Assembly (NCBI GenBank): GCA_964649815.1
Contig: CAZYQC010000089.1
Location: 1 to 9,530 of the forward strand
DNA from: G013214665 sp964649815
Lineage (GTDB): Bacteria > Pseudomonadota > Alphaproteobacteria > Rhodobacterales > Rhodobacteraceae
Reading direction: 5' to 3'
Length of the DNA: 9,530 bases
Shown: positions 1 to 6,135 of the stretch, piece after piece
Numbering within the stretch: position 1 is the stretch's first letter
How the letters are laid out: every line of letters begins with the position of its first letter
Notes under the pieces: model-generated
The model's input: the letters and a program-made list of their open reading frames with translations, nothing else
Database searches by the model: none
What the model was told of the DNA's origin: nothing
Made by a program: the position numbers and the translations under genes

Positions 1-809
1 ACATCACCGACTATGGTGCATTTGTTGAGCTGGAAGCCGGTGTTGAAGGTCTGGTCCACGTCTCTGAAATGTCTTGGACAAAGAAGAACGTACACCCGGG
101 CAAGATCGTTTCGACCTCTCAGGAAGTCGACGTCATGGTTCTGGAAATCGATGGCGTAAAGCGCCGCGTGTCCCTTGGCCTCAAGCAGACACAGCGCAAC
201 CCTTGGGAAGTCTTTGCTGAGACCCATCCAGAGGGCACAGAGGTTGAAGGTGAAGTTAAGAACATCACTGAATTCGGTCTCTTTGTAGGTCTGGAAGGTG
301 ACATCGACGGTATGGTCCACCTGTCTGACATCTCTTGGGATGAGCGCGGTGAGGATGCGATCCAGAACTATCGCAAAGGCGATATGGTTCACGCCGTTGT
401 TTCCGAGGTCGACGTCGAGAAAGAGCGCATCTCGCTCTCCATCAAAGCGGTTGGCGGTGACAAATTTGCCGAAGCAACAGGCGGCGTTAAGCGCGGTTCT
501 GTTGTAACAGTCGAGGTCACAGCGATCGAAGATGGCGGTATCGAGGTCGAGTATGAAGGCATGAAATCCTTCATCCGTCGCTCTGACCTGTCGCGCGACC
601 GCGCAGAGCAGCGTCCTGAGCGCTTCTCGGTTGGTGATAAGGTCGACGTTCGCGTCACCAACATCGACAGCAAGTCGCGTCGTTTGGGCGTGTCCATCAA
701 GGCGCGTGAGATCGCGGAAGAAAAAGAAGCTGTCGAACAGTACGGCTCTTCCGATTCCGGCGCGTCCTTGGGTGATATCCTGGGCGCAGCGCTCAAAGGC
801 GACGAATAA
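1..809 (+). CDS. rpsA: 30S ribosomal protein S1, 3' part (5' end outside window)
   Basis: Ribosomal protein S1 binds mRNA on the 30S subunit through tandem S1 (OB-fold) repeats and helps initiate translation of structured messages. The reading frame is open from base 3, so the gene starts before the window and the internal ATG at 69 is not its start. About 268 residues are visible. By comparison with E. coli S1 they are most of repeat 4 (ITDYGAFVELEAGVEGLVHV, ending in RVSLGLKQTQRNPW), repeat 5 (EGTEVEGEVKNITEFGLFVG to RISLSIKAVGG) and the more divergent repeat 6 (about window 490-710), followed by a short tail ending LKGDE. The gene is intact to its TAA stop and is followed at once by a strong terminator, so it is probably the last gene of its transcript. 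Identification is firm; the repeat numbering is from remembered E. coli sequence. Confidence 0.96.
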   Translation, partial: ITDYGAFVELEAGVEGLVHVSEMSWTKKNVHPGKIVSTSQEVDVMVLEIDGVKRRVSLGLKQTQRNPWEVFAETHPEGTEVEGEVKNITEFGLFVGLEGDIDGMVHLSDISWDERGEDAIQNYRKGDMVHAVVSEVDVEKERISLSIKAVGGDKFAEATGGVKRGSVVTVEVTAIEDGGIEVEYEGMKSFIRRSDLSRDRAEQRPERFSVGDKVDVRVTNIDSKSRRLGVSIKAREIAEEKEAVEQYGSSDSGASLGDILGAALKGDE

Positions 810-831
810 GCCTTTGCTGCAACAGCATTCG

Positions 832-860
832 AAAGCCCCGCCTTGTGCGGGGCTTTTTCT
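832..860 (+). terminator. Rho-independent terminator of rpsA
   Basis: A perfect 10-bp stem (AAAGCCCCGC at 832-841 with GCGGGGCTTT at 847-856) closes a 5-nt loop and runs into a T-rich tract (TTTTTCTTTT). It begins 22 bp after the rpsA stop. The minus-strand VOC gene ends 12 bp away on the other side, so the hairpin may serve both genes. In that direction only three T residues follow the stem, so termination there would be weaker. Confidence 0.9.
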
Positions 861-872
861 TTTGCGGGGGCG

Positions 873-1244
873 TCACAAGCGCCAAGGGGGAAACCGCCTG
901 TCCTGGCCCGCGTGGAAAAGGCACAGCTTGTTGCCGGTGGGATCAGCAAAAAGGGCCGTCCGCCAGCGATAGCTCTGGTCGGTTGGTGGTGCTTGGAAAA
1001 CAATGCCTGCCTTGACCAAGTCGGCGTATTTGGCGTCGACATCATCAACTTCAAAAAACAACGTGGTGTCATTGGGCTGGGCTTGCGGATCCAAATGGAT
1101 GGAAAAGGTCGCCCCGCCGGAAGGCAGCTCGAACCGGGCATAGCTGTTGCGGGCTGAGACAATCAGTTTCAGGCCAAGCGTTTCATAAAAGGCCACGGAG
1201 GCGGCAAAGTCGTGGACGGAGATGGTGACTTGATTGAGATCCAT
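873..1244 (-). CDS. VOC (glyoxalase/bleomycin-resistance fold) family protein
   Basis: A 123-residue protein with two paired beta-alpha-beta-beta-beta units typical of the vicinal oxygen chelate superfamily. The first opens with QVTISVHDFAASVAFYETLG (residues 5-24). The second has LFFEVDDVDAKYADLVKAG (62-80) and closes with RTALFADPTGNKLCLF (95-110). Members include glyoxalases, dioxygenases, fosfomycin-modifying enzymes and metal-free antibiotic-binding proteins, so the substrate cannot be named. Two usual metal ligands look replaced: the His expected near the start of strand 1 is Gln5, and the Glu expected in the last strand (DPxGxxxEL) is Cys108. This hints at a binding protein or altered metal site (inference). 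The ATG has a GAAAGG ribosome site 6 nt upstream. A SoxR/MerR-type promoter element lies about 30-60 bp upstream. The gene diverges from the carboxylase gene and converges on rpsA. Confidence 0.88.
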   Translation of the reverse strand: MDLNQVTISVHDFAASVAFYETLGLKLIVSARNSYARFELPSGGATFSIHLDPQAQPNDTTLFFEVDDVDAKYADLVKAGIVFQAPPTDQSYRWRTALFADPTGNKLCLFHAGQDRRFPPWRL

Positions 1245-1276
1245 GAAGGGCCTTTCGAGACGGAGAAGCGAGGCTC

Positions 1277-1307
1277 AGCTTACGGGCTCAAGTAAACTTG
1301 AGGTAAA
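1277..1307 (-). promoter_or_regulatory. SoxR-like (MerR-family) operator-promoter of the VOC gene
   Basis: On the minus strand the 18-mer CCTCAAGTTTACTTGAGC (1303 down to 1286) matches the E. coli soxS SoxR site CCTCAAGTTAACTTGAGG at 16 of 18 positions; its core is the interrupted palindrome CTCAAG-N4-CTTGAG. The flanks fit the MerR-family promoter layout: a -35-like TTTACC at 1307-1302, the same hexamer as at soxS, a 19-bp spacer filled by the palindrome, and a weak -10-like TAAGCT at 1282-1277. Transcription would begin near 1270, giving a leader of roughly 25 nt before the VOC start codon. In the plus direction the flanking hexamers (ACGGGC and AGCCCT) do not resemble a promoter, so the VOC gene is the likely target. 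Activation by a trans-encoded SoxR is inference. Confidence 0.7.
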
Positions 1308-1425
1308 GCCCTTTTTCTTGCCTGCGCCAAGCCCCCCCCAGGTGCGCAACGTTATTTGGCGATTAGAACCAAGGCCGTTGATATTGCGGCGCGAGCGGGA
1401 AAGGATGCGGCCACACCAAAAGGGG

Positions 1426-1430
1426 GGAGG
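1426..1430 (+). promoter_or_regulatory. Ribosome binding site fixing the carboxylase start
   Basis: GGAGG within the purine run AGGGGGGAGGGG lies 6 nt before the ATG at 1437. This favours that ATG over the in-frame TTG at 1356, which has no comparable site. The extra 27 residues from the TTG would also precede a biotinyl domain that already starts properly at the ATG. Confidence 0.75.
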
Positions 1431-1436
1431 GGCGCA

Positions 1437-3206
1437 ATGACGGTCGTCAAGGCGGATAGCGCAGGCTTTATCACGCAAATTCCGGTCAAACGCGGCGATC
1501 TGGTGGCCGAGGGCGCGCCGTTGGTGGTTACAGAGCTGATGAAAATGCACCGCGCCTTTGAGGCGCCTTTTGGTTGCCGTGTTGAACAGATCCACGTTGC
1601 CGAAGGCGCAGAGGTGTCGCCTGGCGATCCACTCATCACGATCTCGCCCGCAGACGCATTGGGCGAGGCGAAAGACGACGGCCCGCAAGAGCGCGCAGAC
1701 CTTCGCGAGTTTCTTGAACGGCTTGCTCTGACCTCAGACGAGGCTCGGCCAGATGCGGTCGCAAAGCGCCACGCCAAAGGCCGTCGCACCGCGCGCGAAA
1801 ACGTAGAAGATTTGTTCGATCCCGACAGCTTTTTGGAATACGGCGCCCTTGCGGTGGCCGCTCAGCGCACGCGGCGATCCGAAGACGATTTGGCCCGGAA
1901 TACACCTGCTGACGGCATTATTTGCGGAACCGGAACGGTGCAAGGTCGGCCCGTAGCGGTCATGGCCGTCGATTATTCGGTGCTGGCGGGGACCCAAGGG
2001 TACTTTCACCACCGAAAGATGGACCGTTTGATCGAAGTCGCCAAGAAAGGCGCATTGCCCATCGTTTTGTTCGCCGAAGGCGGCGGCGGGCGGCCCAACG
2101 ATGATGATGTGGGGCATATGATGGCGGCTTGGCTGAGCGTCACGTCGTTTCGGCACTTCGCGGCGCACAAGGGTCCGAAAATTGGCATTGCAGCGGGCTA
2201 TTGCTTTGCCGGGAACGCAGCCCTTTTCGGGGTGTGCGATGTTCGGATCGCCACCGAGGACAGCTGTATCGGCATGGGCGGTCCGGCGATGATCGAAGGG
2301 GGCGGCCTGGGCGCAGTCCTGCCGACCGACGTTGGACCGTCTTCGATTCAGCGCGCGACCGGCGTTATCGACGTTTTGGTGGCCTCCGAAGGTGAGGCGG
2401 TTGCCGCTGCAAAGGCCCTTTTGGGCCTATCGGTGCCGCAGGCATCGCATGCGCGCGACATGAGCCACCTCAGACAATCTCTGCCCACGGATCGGACACG
2501 GGCCTATGACATGCGCGATGTGATCGAGGCATTGATCGACCCCGGCTCGGGCCTTGAGCTGCGCGCAGATTTTGGCGTCGGGATGATGACCTGGCTGGGT
2601 CGGATCGATGGGCGTGCCGTTGGCCTGCTTGCAAACAATCCGTTGCATCTGGGTGGCGCGATTGATGCAGAGGCTGCGGACAGCGCCGCGCGCTTTATGC
2701 AGCTTTGCGATGCGTGGGGCCTCCCGCTGGTGACATTGTGCGATACGCCGGGGTTCATGGTCGGACCCGAGGTAGAGACGACGGGGCAGGTTGCGCATGT
2801 CTCTCGGATGTTCCTTGCGGGCGCGCATTTTCAACAGCCGTTGGTCACTGTGCTGCTGCGCAAAGCATATGGGCTGGGTGCAATGGCAATGGCCGGCGGC
2901 GGGTTTGACCGGCCCCAGCTCTGCTGTGCGTGGCCCTCGGCCGAGCTGGGGGCGATGGGGTTGGAGGGCGCCGTAAAGCTTGGGTACCGGGAGAAACTGG
3001 CCGCGATTAAAGACCCCGCTGAACGAGAAGCCACATTTCAGGCCTTGGTCGATGCGCTGTATGACCGTGGCAAAGCGATCAGCGCGGCCCAGTTCCTGGA
3101 GTTCGATGCAGTGATCGATCCTGCCGAAACTGTGCGTGCCATTTCGCGGGCCTTTGCCTCTGCGGGCGACACAACCCCTGGGGGAGGGTATGTCGATGCA
3201 TGGTAG
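1437..3206 (+). CDS. Acyl-CoA carboxylase subunit: biotinyl carrier domain fused to carboxyltransferase
   Basis: A 589-residue protein that should carry biotin and transfer its carboxyl group to an acyl-CoA in the cytoplasm. Residues 1-70 form a biotinyl/lipoyl domain with the biotinylation motif ELMKMHRAFEAP; Lys36 is the predicted biotin site. Residues about 106-589 are a carboxyltransferase of the MmdA/AccD family with N and C halves: GRRTAREN near 115-122, the glycine loop EGGGGRP at 214-220, DTPGF at 436-440 and RKAYGLGAMAM at 475-485. The GLGA motif resembles the C-terminal part of single-chain, long-chain acyl-CoA carboxylases (BC-BCCP-CT), but the N-terminal biotin carboxylase domain is absent. 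The frame is closed by a stop at 1299-1301, so no remnant of one lies upstream in this frame. It therefore needs a separate biotin carboxylase. The acyl substrate is unknown, and a decarboxylase role is possible but less likely. Confidence 0.9.
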   Translation: MTVVKADSAGFITQIPVKRGDLVAEGAPLVVTELMKMHRAFEAPFGCRVEQIHVAEGAEVSPGDPLITISPADALGEAKDDGPQERADLREFLERLALTSDEARPDAVAKRHAKGRRTARENVEDLFDPDSFLEYGALAVAAQRTRRSEDDLARNTPADGIICGTGTVQGRPVAVMAVDYSVLAGTQGYFHHRKMDRLIEVAKKGALPIVLFAEGGGGRPNDDDVGHMMAAWLSVTSFRHFAAHKGPKIGIAAGYCFAGNAALFGVCDVRIATEDSCIGMGGPAMIEGGGLGAVLPTDVGPSSIQRATGVIDVLVASEGEAVAAAKALLGLSVPQASHARDMSHLRQSLPTDRTRAYDMRDVIEALIDPGSGLELRADFGVGMMTWLGRIDGRAVGLLANNPLHLGGAIDAEAADSAARFMQLCDAWGLPLVTLCDTPGFMVGPEVETTGQVAHVSRMFLAGAHFQQPLVTVLLRKAYGLGAMAMAGGGFDRPQLCCAWPSAELGAMGLEGAVKLGYREKLAAIKDPAEREATFQALVDALYDRGKAISAAQFLEFDAVIDPAETVRAISRAFASAGDTTPGGGYVDAW

Positions 3207-3493
3207 TATTACTTTCGTCGATATGGCTGGCGACGCAAGCTGTCGTCCGCGGCTATAGCGTGAATTACTGGACAGTGGCCCTTGGTCCGAATCAGCTAAT
3301 GCCACGCTGCGTCGCAGAACCCTATCCGAGCCTTGTTGTGGCCTAGGAGACGAGGAATTTTGCTGTCGAAACAGGCATTTCACCGCGCTATTTTTGCATG
3401 ACGCCGCAGCAAGTCGGTTTTCGCATGCCATCTTTGTGCCTATAGTCAGAAGGATAGAAATGCTGGCGCGCTGCCTACGCGGGGGAGAACAAG
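3207..3493 (+). other. Non-coding gap between the carboxylase gene and ihfB
   Basis: A 287-bp stretch with no gene I can support and no convincing terminator hairpin for the carboxylase gene. Two tiny plus-strand frames begin inside the carboxylase 3' end, where GGGGAGGG (3181-3188) could serve as ribosome site. One runs 3190-3258 (22 codons, second ATG at 3196). The other runs 3200-3346 (48 codons, starting MVVLLSSIWLATQAVV, hydrophobic). Either could be a small protein or a relic of a lost downstream gene, but neither is recognisable. The right part must contain the ihfB promoter. Confidence 0.5.
3441..3446 (+). promoter_or_regulatory. Candidate -10 element for the ihfB-lapA-trpFB transcript
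   Basis: TATAGT differs from the sigma-70 -10 consensus at one position and lies 47 bp before the ihfB start, which would give a leader of about 40 nt. The -35 at 17-bp spacing (TTTTCG, 3418-3423) is poor, so the assignment is tentative. Confidence 0.3.
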
Positions 3494-3778
3494 ATGATCC
3501 GGTCGGAGTTGATTCAATTGATCGCGGATGAAAATCCACATTTGTATCAGCGGGATGTCGAGCGCATCGTCAACACGATCTTCGACGAAGTGACCAACGC
3601 GATGGCACGTGGTGATCGCGTAGAGCTGCGTGGCTTTGGTGCCTTTTCGGTCAAGCAGCGAGATGCGCGCGTCGGCCGCAATCCGCGCACAGGCGAAACA
3701 GTGCATGTTGAAGAAAAGCACGTTCCGTTCTTTAAGACCGGTAAGCTTTTGAGAGACCGCCTGAACGGGAAAGAGTAA
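3494..3778 (+). CDS. ihfB: Integration host factor subunit beta
   Basis: IHF is a heterodimeric nucleoid protein that bends DNA sharply at specific sites and shapes transcription, replication and recombination complexes. The 94-residue product has the full HU/IHF fold. The N-terminal helices (MIRSELIQLIADENPHLYQR) are IHF-beta-like, the RGFGAF turn is at 46-51, and the DNA-intercalating arm RVGRNPRTGE has its intercalating proline at Pro64. It ends VPFFKTGKLLRDRLN, as IHF-beta does. The ATG is preceded by GGGGGAG at a spacing of about 6 nt. The stop overlaps the lapA start by one base (TAATG), so the two are translationally linked. In E. coli ihfB directly follows rpsA; here about 2.7 kb separates them. 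The partner himA/ihfA is not in the window. Confidence 0.97.
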   Translation: MIRSELIQLIADENPHLYQRDVERIVNTIFDEVTNAMARGDRVELRGFGAFSVKQRDARVGRNPRTGETVHVEEKHVPFFKTGKLLRDRLNGKE

Positions 3779-4128
3779 TGCGTTACATACGCTATGCCAT
3801 CATCGCAGCATTCGCGATCGCGCTGATCACTGTGGCCTTGGCCAACCGTGCGGTTGTGACCGTGTCGCTGTTGCCCGACGAAATCGCAGGTTTGGTGCCT
3901 GTGCCGCTGTCGGTGGAATTGCCGCTTTTTGTGGTAATCTTTGCGGGGATCATCGTTGGCTTGTTGGTGGGTTTCGTTTGGGAATGGCTGCGCGAACACA
4001 AGCACCGCGCAACAGCCGCCACCAAAACCAAAGAGGCGCGCATGCTGGAGCGTGAGAATGAACGCCTGCGTCAAGCCAAGCACGAAGGCAAAGACGACGT
4101 TCTCGCATTGCTCGACAAGGCCAGCTAA
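3778..4128 (+). CDS. lapA: LapA-domain (DUF1049) inner membrane protein
   Basis: A 116-residue membrane protein of the lipopolysaccharide assembly protein A family (PF06305, former DUF1049). There are two hydrophobic segments: residues about 4-22 (IRYAIIAAFAIALITVALAN) and about 47-68 (VELPLFVVIFAGIIVGLLVG). They flank a short periplasmic loop with the family pattern NRAVVTVSLLPDE. The second helix runs into a charged cytoplasmic coiled-coil (about 70-108, with MLERENERLRQ). In E. coli LapA acts with LapB in controlling LPS synthesis; lapB is not visible here, so a role in envelope homeostasis is inferred from family only. It overlaps ihfB by one base and precedes trpF by 20 bp, an order I associate with Rhodobacteraceae. 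Confidence 0.87.
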   Translation: MRYIRYAIIAAFAIALITVALANRAVVTVSLLPDEIAGLVPVPLSVELPLFVVIFAGIIVGLLVGFVWEWLREHKHRATAATKTKEARMLERENERLRQAKHEGKDDVLALLDKAS

Positions 4129-4148
4129 GGCCGCTAGATCGCTTATCC

Positions 4149-4805
4149 ATGTCTGATGTTCAGGTGAAAATCTGCGGGCTGAAAACGCCCGAGGATGTCG
4201 CAGCCGTTTGCGAGGCTGGGGCGGACTTATGCGGTTTGACGTTCATCGAACGGTCAAAGCGGTTCGTCACCCCAAGCATTGCCACCGATCTTGCAGATCG
4301 GGCAGCGCCACATCTGACGCGGGTTGCCTTGACCTTGGATGCCAGTGACGCCTGGTTGGATGAAATCGTTGCTCAGGTCGGGATCGACATGATCCAATTG
4401 CACGGGCACGAAACCCCAGAGCGGGTGCAAGCAGTCAAAGAGCGGTACGGATTGCCAGTGATGAAGGCGATTGGGGTCGCGGATGCCGAGGATGTCGCAG
4501 AGATCGCGCGCTACACCCCGGTTGCGGATTGGATTTTACTGGACGCAAAGCCGCCGACGTCGTCCGAATTGCCCGGCGGTAACGGATTGAGCTTTGATTG
4601 GAAGCTTATTGCGGATGTGTCCTGGGACGTGCCGTGGATGTTGGCGGGGGGGCTGACGCCAGAGACCGTTGGCGCTGCAATCGAACACACTGGCGCACGC
4701 ATGGTCGATGTCGCCTCTGGGGTCGAGGCAGAGCCAGGGCGCAAAGACCCCGCGAAAGTCCGCGCCTTTGTAGAGGCCGCGCGATCGGCGCGCGCGGTAA
4801 TCTGA
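4149..4805 (+). CDS. trpF: Phosphoribosylanthranilate isomerase
   Basis: TrpF catalyses the Amadori rearrangement of N-(5'-phosphoribosyl)anthranilate to CdRP, the third step of tryptophan synthesis from chorismate. The 218-residue product is a complete (beta-alpha)8 barrel. The catalytic Cys9 lies in VKICGLKTP and the general acid Asp132 in WILLDAK. QLHGHE is at 83-88, and the phosphate-binding segments are LAGGLTPETV (165-174) and VDVASGVE (186-193). Arg38 aligns with the anthranilate-contacting Arg36 of the Thermotoga enzyme. The surrounding loop is SKR rather than the usual SPR, a small departure. The start has no clear ribosome site, which fits coupling to lapA just upstream. It is the usual partner of the trpB gene 97 bp downstream. 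Confidence 0.96.
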   Translation: MSDVQVKICGLKTPEDVAAVCEAGADLCGLTFIERSKRFVTPSIATDLADRAAPHLTRVALTLDASDAWLDEIVAQVGIDMIQLHGHETPERVQAVKERYGLPVMKAIGVADAEDVAEIARYTPVADWILLDAKPPTSSELPGGNGLSFDWKLIADVSWDVPWMLAGGLTPETVGAAIEHTGARMVDVASGVEAEPGRKDPAKVRAFVEAARSARAVI

Positions 4806-4902
4806 CGCGCTGAGGCCCGAGGCGCCAATGCAGCAGGCTCTGACACTTGCAGGCCCCGACGAGGCCCGCTATCCAACCTTGTGCTGATGCGGAGGATCAC
4901 TG

Positions 4903-6135
4903 ATGCCTGAAGATCTGATCAATTCCTTTATGAACGGACCCGATGAAAACGGGCGGTTCGGCGATTTTGGCGGGCGTTTCGTTTCTGAAACGTCGATGCC
5001 GCTGATCCTGGAGTTGGAGCAGCAGTACGAGCGCGCCAAAACCGACGATAGTTTTTGGGCCGAGATGCACGATCTGTGGACGCATTACGTGGGCCGCCCA
5101 TCGCCTCTCTATTTTGCCGAGCGCCTGACCACATATCTTGGCGGCGCCAAAGTTTATATGAAGCGCGACGAGCTGAACCACACAGGCGCGCACAAAATCA
5201 ACAACGTTTTGGGGCAGATCATTCTGGCCCGCCGCATGGGCAAGACACGTATCATCGCCGAAACCGGCGCGGGTCAGCATGGTGTGGCCACAGCGACCGT
5301 ATGTGCAAAGTTTGGCTTGAAATGTGTTGTCTACATGGGGGCCCACGACGTTGAGCGTCAGGCGCCCAACGTTTTTCGGATGAAGCTGCTGGGTGCCGAA
5401 GTGGTGCCGGTGACATCCGGGCGCGGCACGCTGAAAGACGCAATGAACGACGCTCTGCGCGACTGGGTGACCAACGTGCGGGACACGTTTTACTGCATCG
5501 GTACTGTGGCTGGCCCGCATCCCTATCCGGCGATGGTGCGGGATTTCCAATCGATTATCGGCAAAGAAGCCAAGGAACAGATGATGTCAGCGGAAGGTCG
5601 ACTGCCTGACACGATCATCGCTGCAATTGGCGGTGGATCGAATGCAATGGGTCTGTTCTATCCGTTCCTGGATGATCAGGCGGTGAACATCATCGGCGTC
5701 GAGGCAGGCGGCAAAGGCGTGAATGAGAAGATGGAACATTGCGCCTCGCTTACCGGCGGGCGACCAGGTGTTCTGCACGGCAACCGCACGTATCTGCTGC
5801 AAGATGATGACGGCCAGATCCTTGAAGGGTTTTCGATTTCGGCTGGCCTGGATTATCCGGGCATTGGCCCTGAGCATGCTTGGTTGCATGACATTGGGCG
5901 GGCGCAATACGTCTCGATCACCGACAAGGAAGCGCTGCAAGCGTTTCAGCTGTGTTGCGAGCAGGAAGGCATCATTCCAGCGCTAGAGCCAAGCCACGCG
6001 CTGGCCCACGTCATGAAGATCGCGCCGACGCTGCCCGCAGATCACATCATCTGCATGAATATGTGTGGTCGTGGCGATAAAGACATCTTTACGGTGGCCA
6101 AGGCGCTTGGCGTTAGCATGACCGAGGCCGATTAA
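4903..6135 (+). CDS. trpB: Tryptophan synthase beta chain
   Basis: TrpB condenses indole with L-serine in a PLP-dependent beta-replacement, the last step of tryptophan synthesis, within an alpha2-beta2 complex. The 410-residue product is full length for the TrpB1 class. The PLP lysine is Lys98 in GAHKINN, the catalytic glutamate is Glu120 in ETGAGQHG, and the cofactor-phosphate loop is GGGSNAMG at 243-250; these positions sit 11 residues after the Salmonella numbering. The N terminus (FGDFGGRFVSE) and C terminus (SGRGDKDIF-like: CGRGDKDIFTVA) are typical. GGAGG at 4891-4895 gives a strong ribosome site 7 nt before the ATG. trpA, usually adjacent, does not follow: the next gene is convergent and shares the stop region. 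The alpha subunit must be encoded elsewhere. Confidence 0.98.
   Translation: MPEDLINSFMNGPDENGRFGDFGGRFVSETSMPLILELEQQYERAKTDDSFWAEMHDLWTHYVGRPSPLYFAERLTTYLGGAKVYMKRDELNHTGAHKINNVLGQIILARRMGKTRIIAETGAGQHGVATATVCAKFGLKCVVYMGAHDVERQAPNVFRMKLLGAEVVPVTSGRGTLKDAMNDALRDWVTNVRDTFYCIGTVAGPHPYPAMVRDFQSIIGKEAKEQMMSAEGRLPDTIIAAIGGGSNAMGLFYPFLDDQAVNIIGVEAGGKGVNEKMEHCASLTGGRPGVLHGNRTYLLQDDDGQILEGFSISAGLDYPGIGPEHAWLHDIGRAQYVSITDKEALQAFQLCCEQEGIIPALEPSHALAHVMKIAPTLPADHIICMNMCGRGDKDIFTVAKALGVSMTEAD

Noticed and set aside
873..1244. VOC protein as methylmalonyl-CoA epimerase working with the neighbouring carboxylase
   Set aside because: Epimerases of that family keep the His and Glu metal ligands and are usually longer; here both positions are changed, the genes are divergent, and the VOC gene has its own SoxR-like promoter.
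1332..1339. Run of eight C residues in the VOC/carboxylase spacer as a phase-variable tract
   Set aside because: It is non-coding and not placed between recognisable -35 and -10 elements; a single homopolymer is not enough to support phase variation.
1356..1436. Upstream TTG start adding 27 residues to the carboxylase
   Set aside because: No ribosome site at the TTG, while the ATG at 1437 has GGAGG at 6 nt and begins right at the biotinyl domain. The extra residues match nothing I know.
2427..3539. Long minus-strand frame (370 codons) across the carboxylase and ihfB
   Set aside because: It is antisense to two well-identified genes, low in recognisable motifs and rich in Arg, His and Gln, as expected of a shadow frame in high-G+C DNA.
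6097..6111. GCCAAG-GCG-CTTGGC hairpin near the trpB end as a two-way terminator
   Set aside because: Six-bp stem inside the coding sequence with a conserved-type protein segment and no T tract on either strand.
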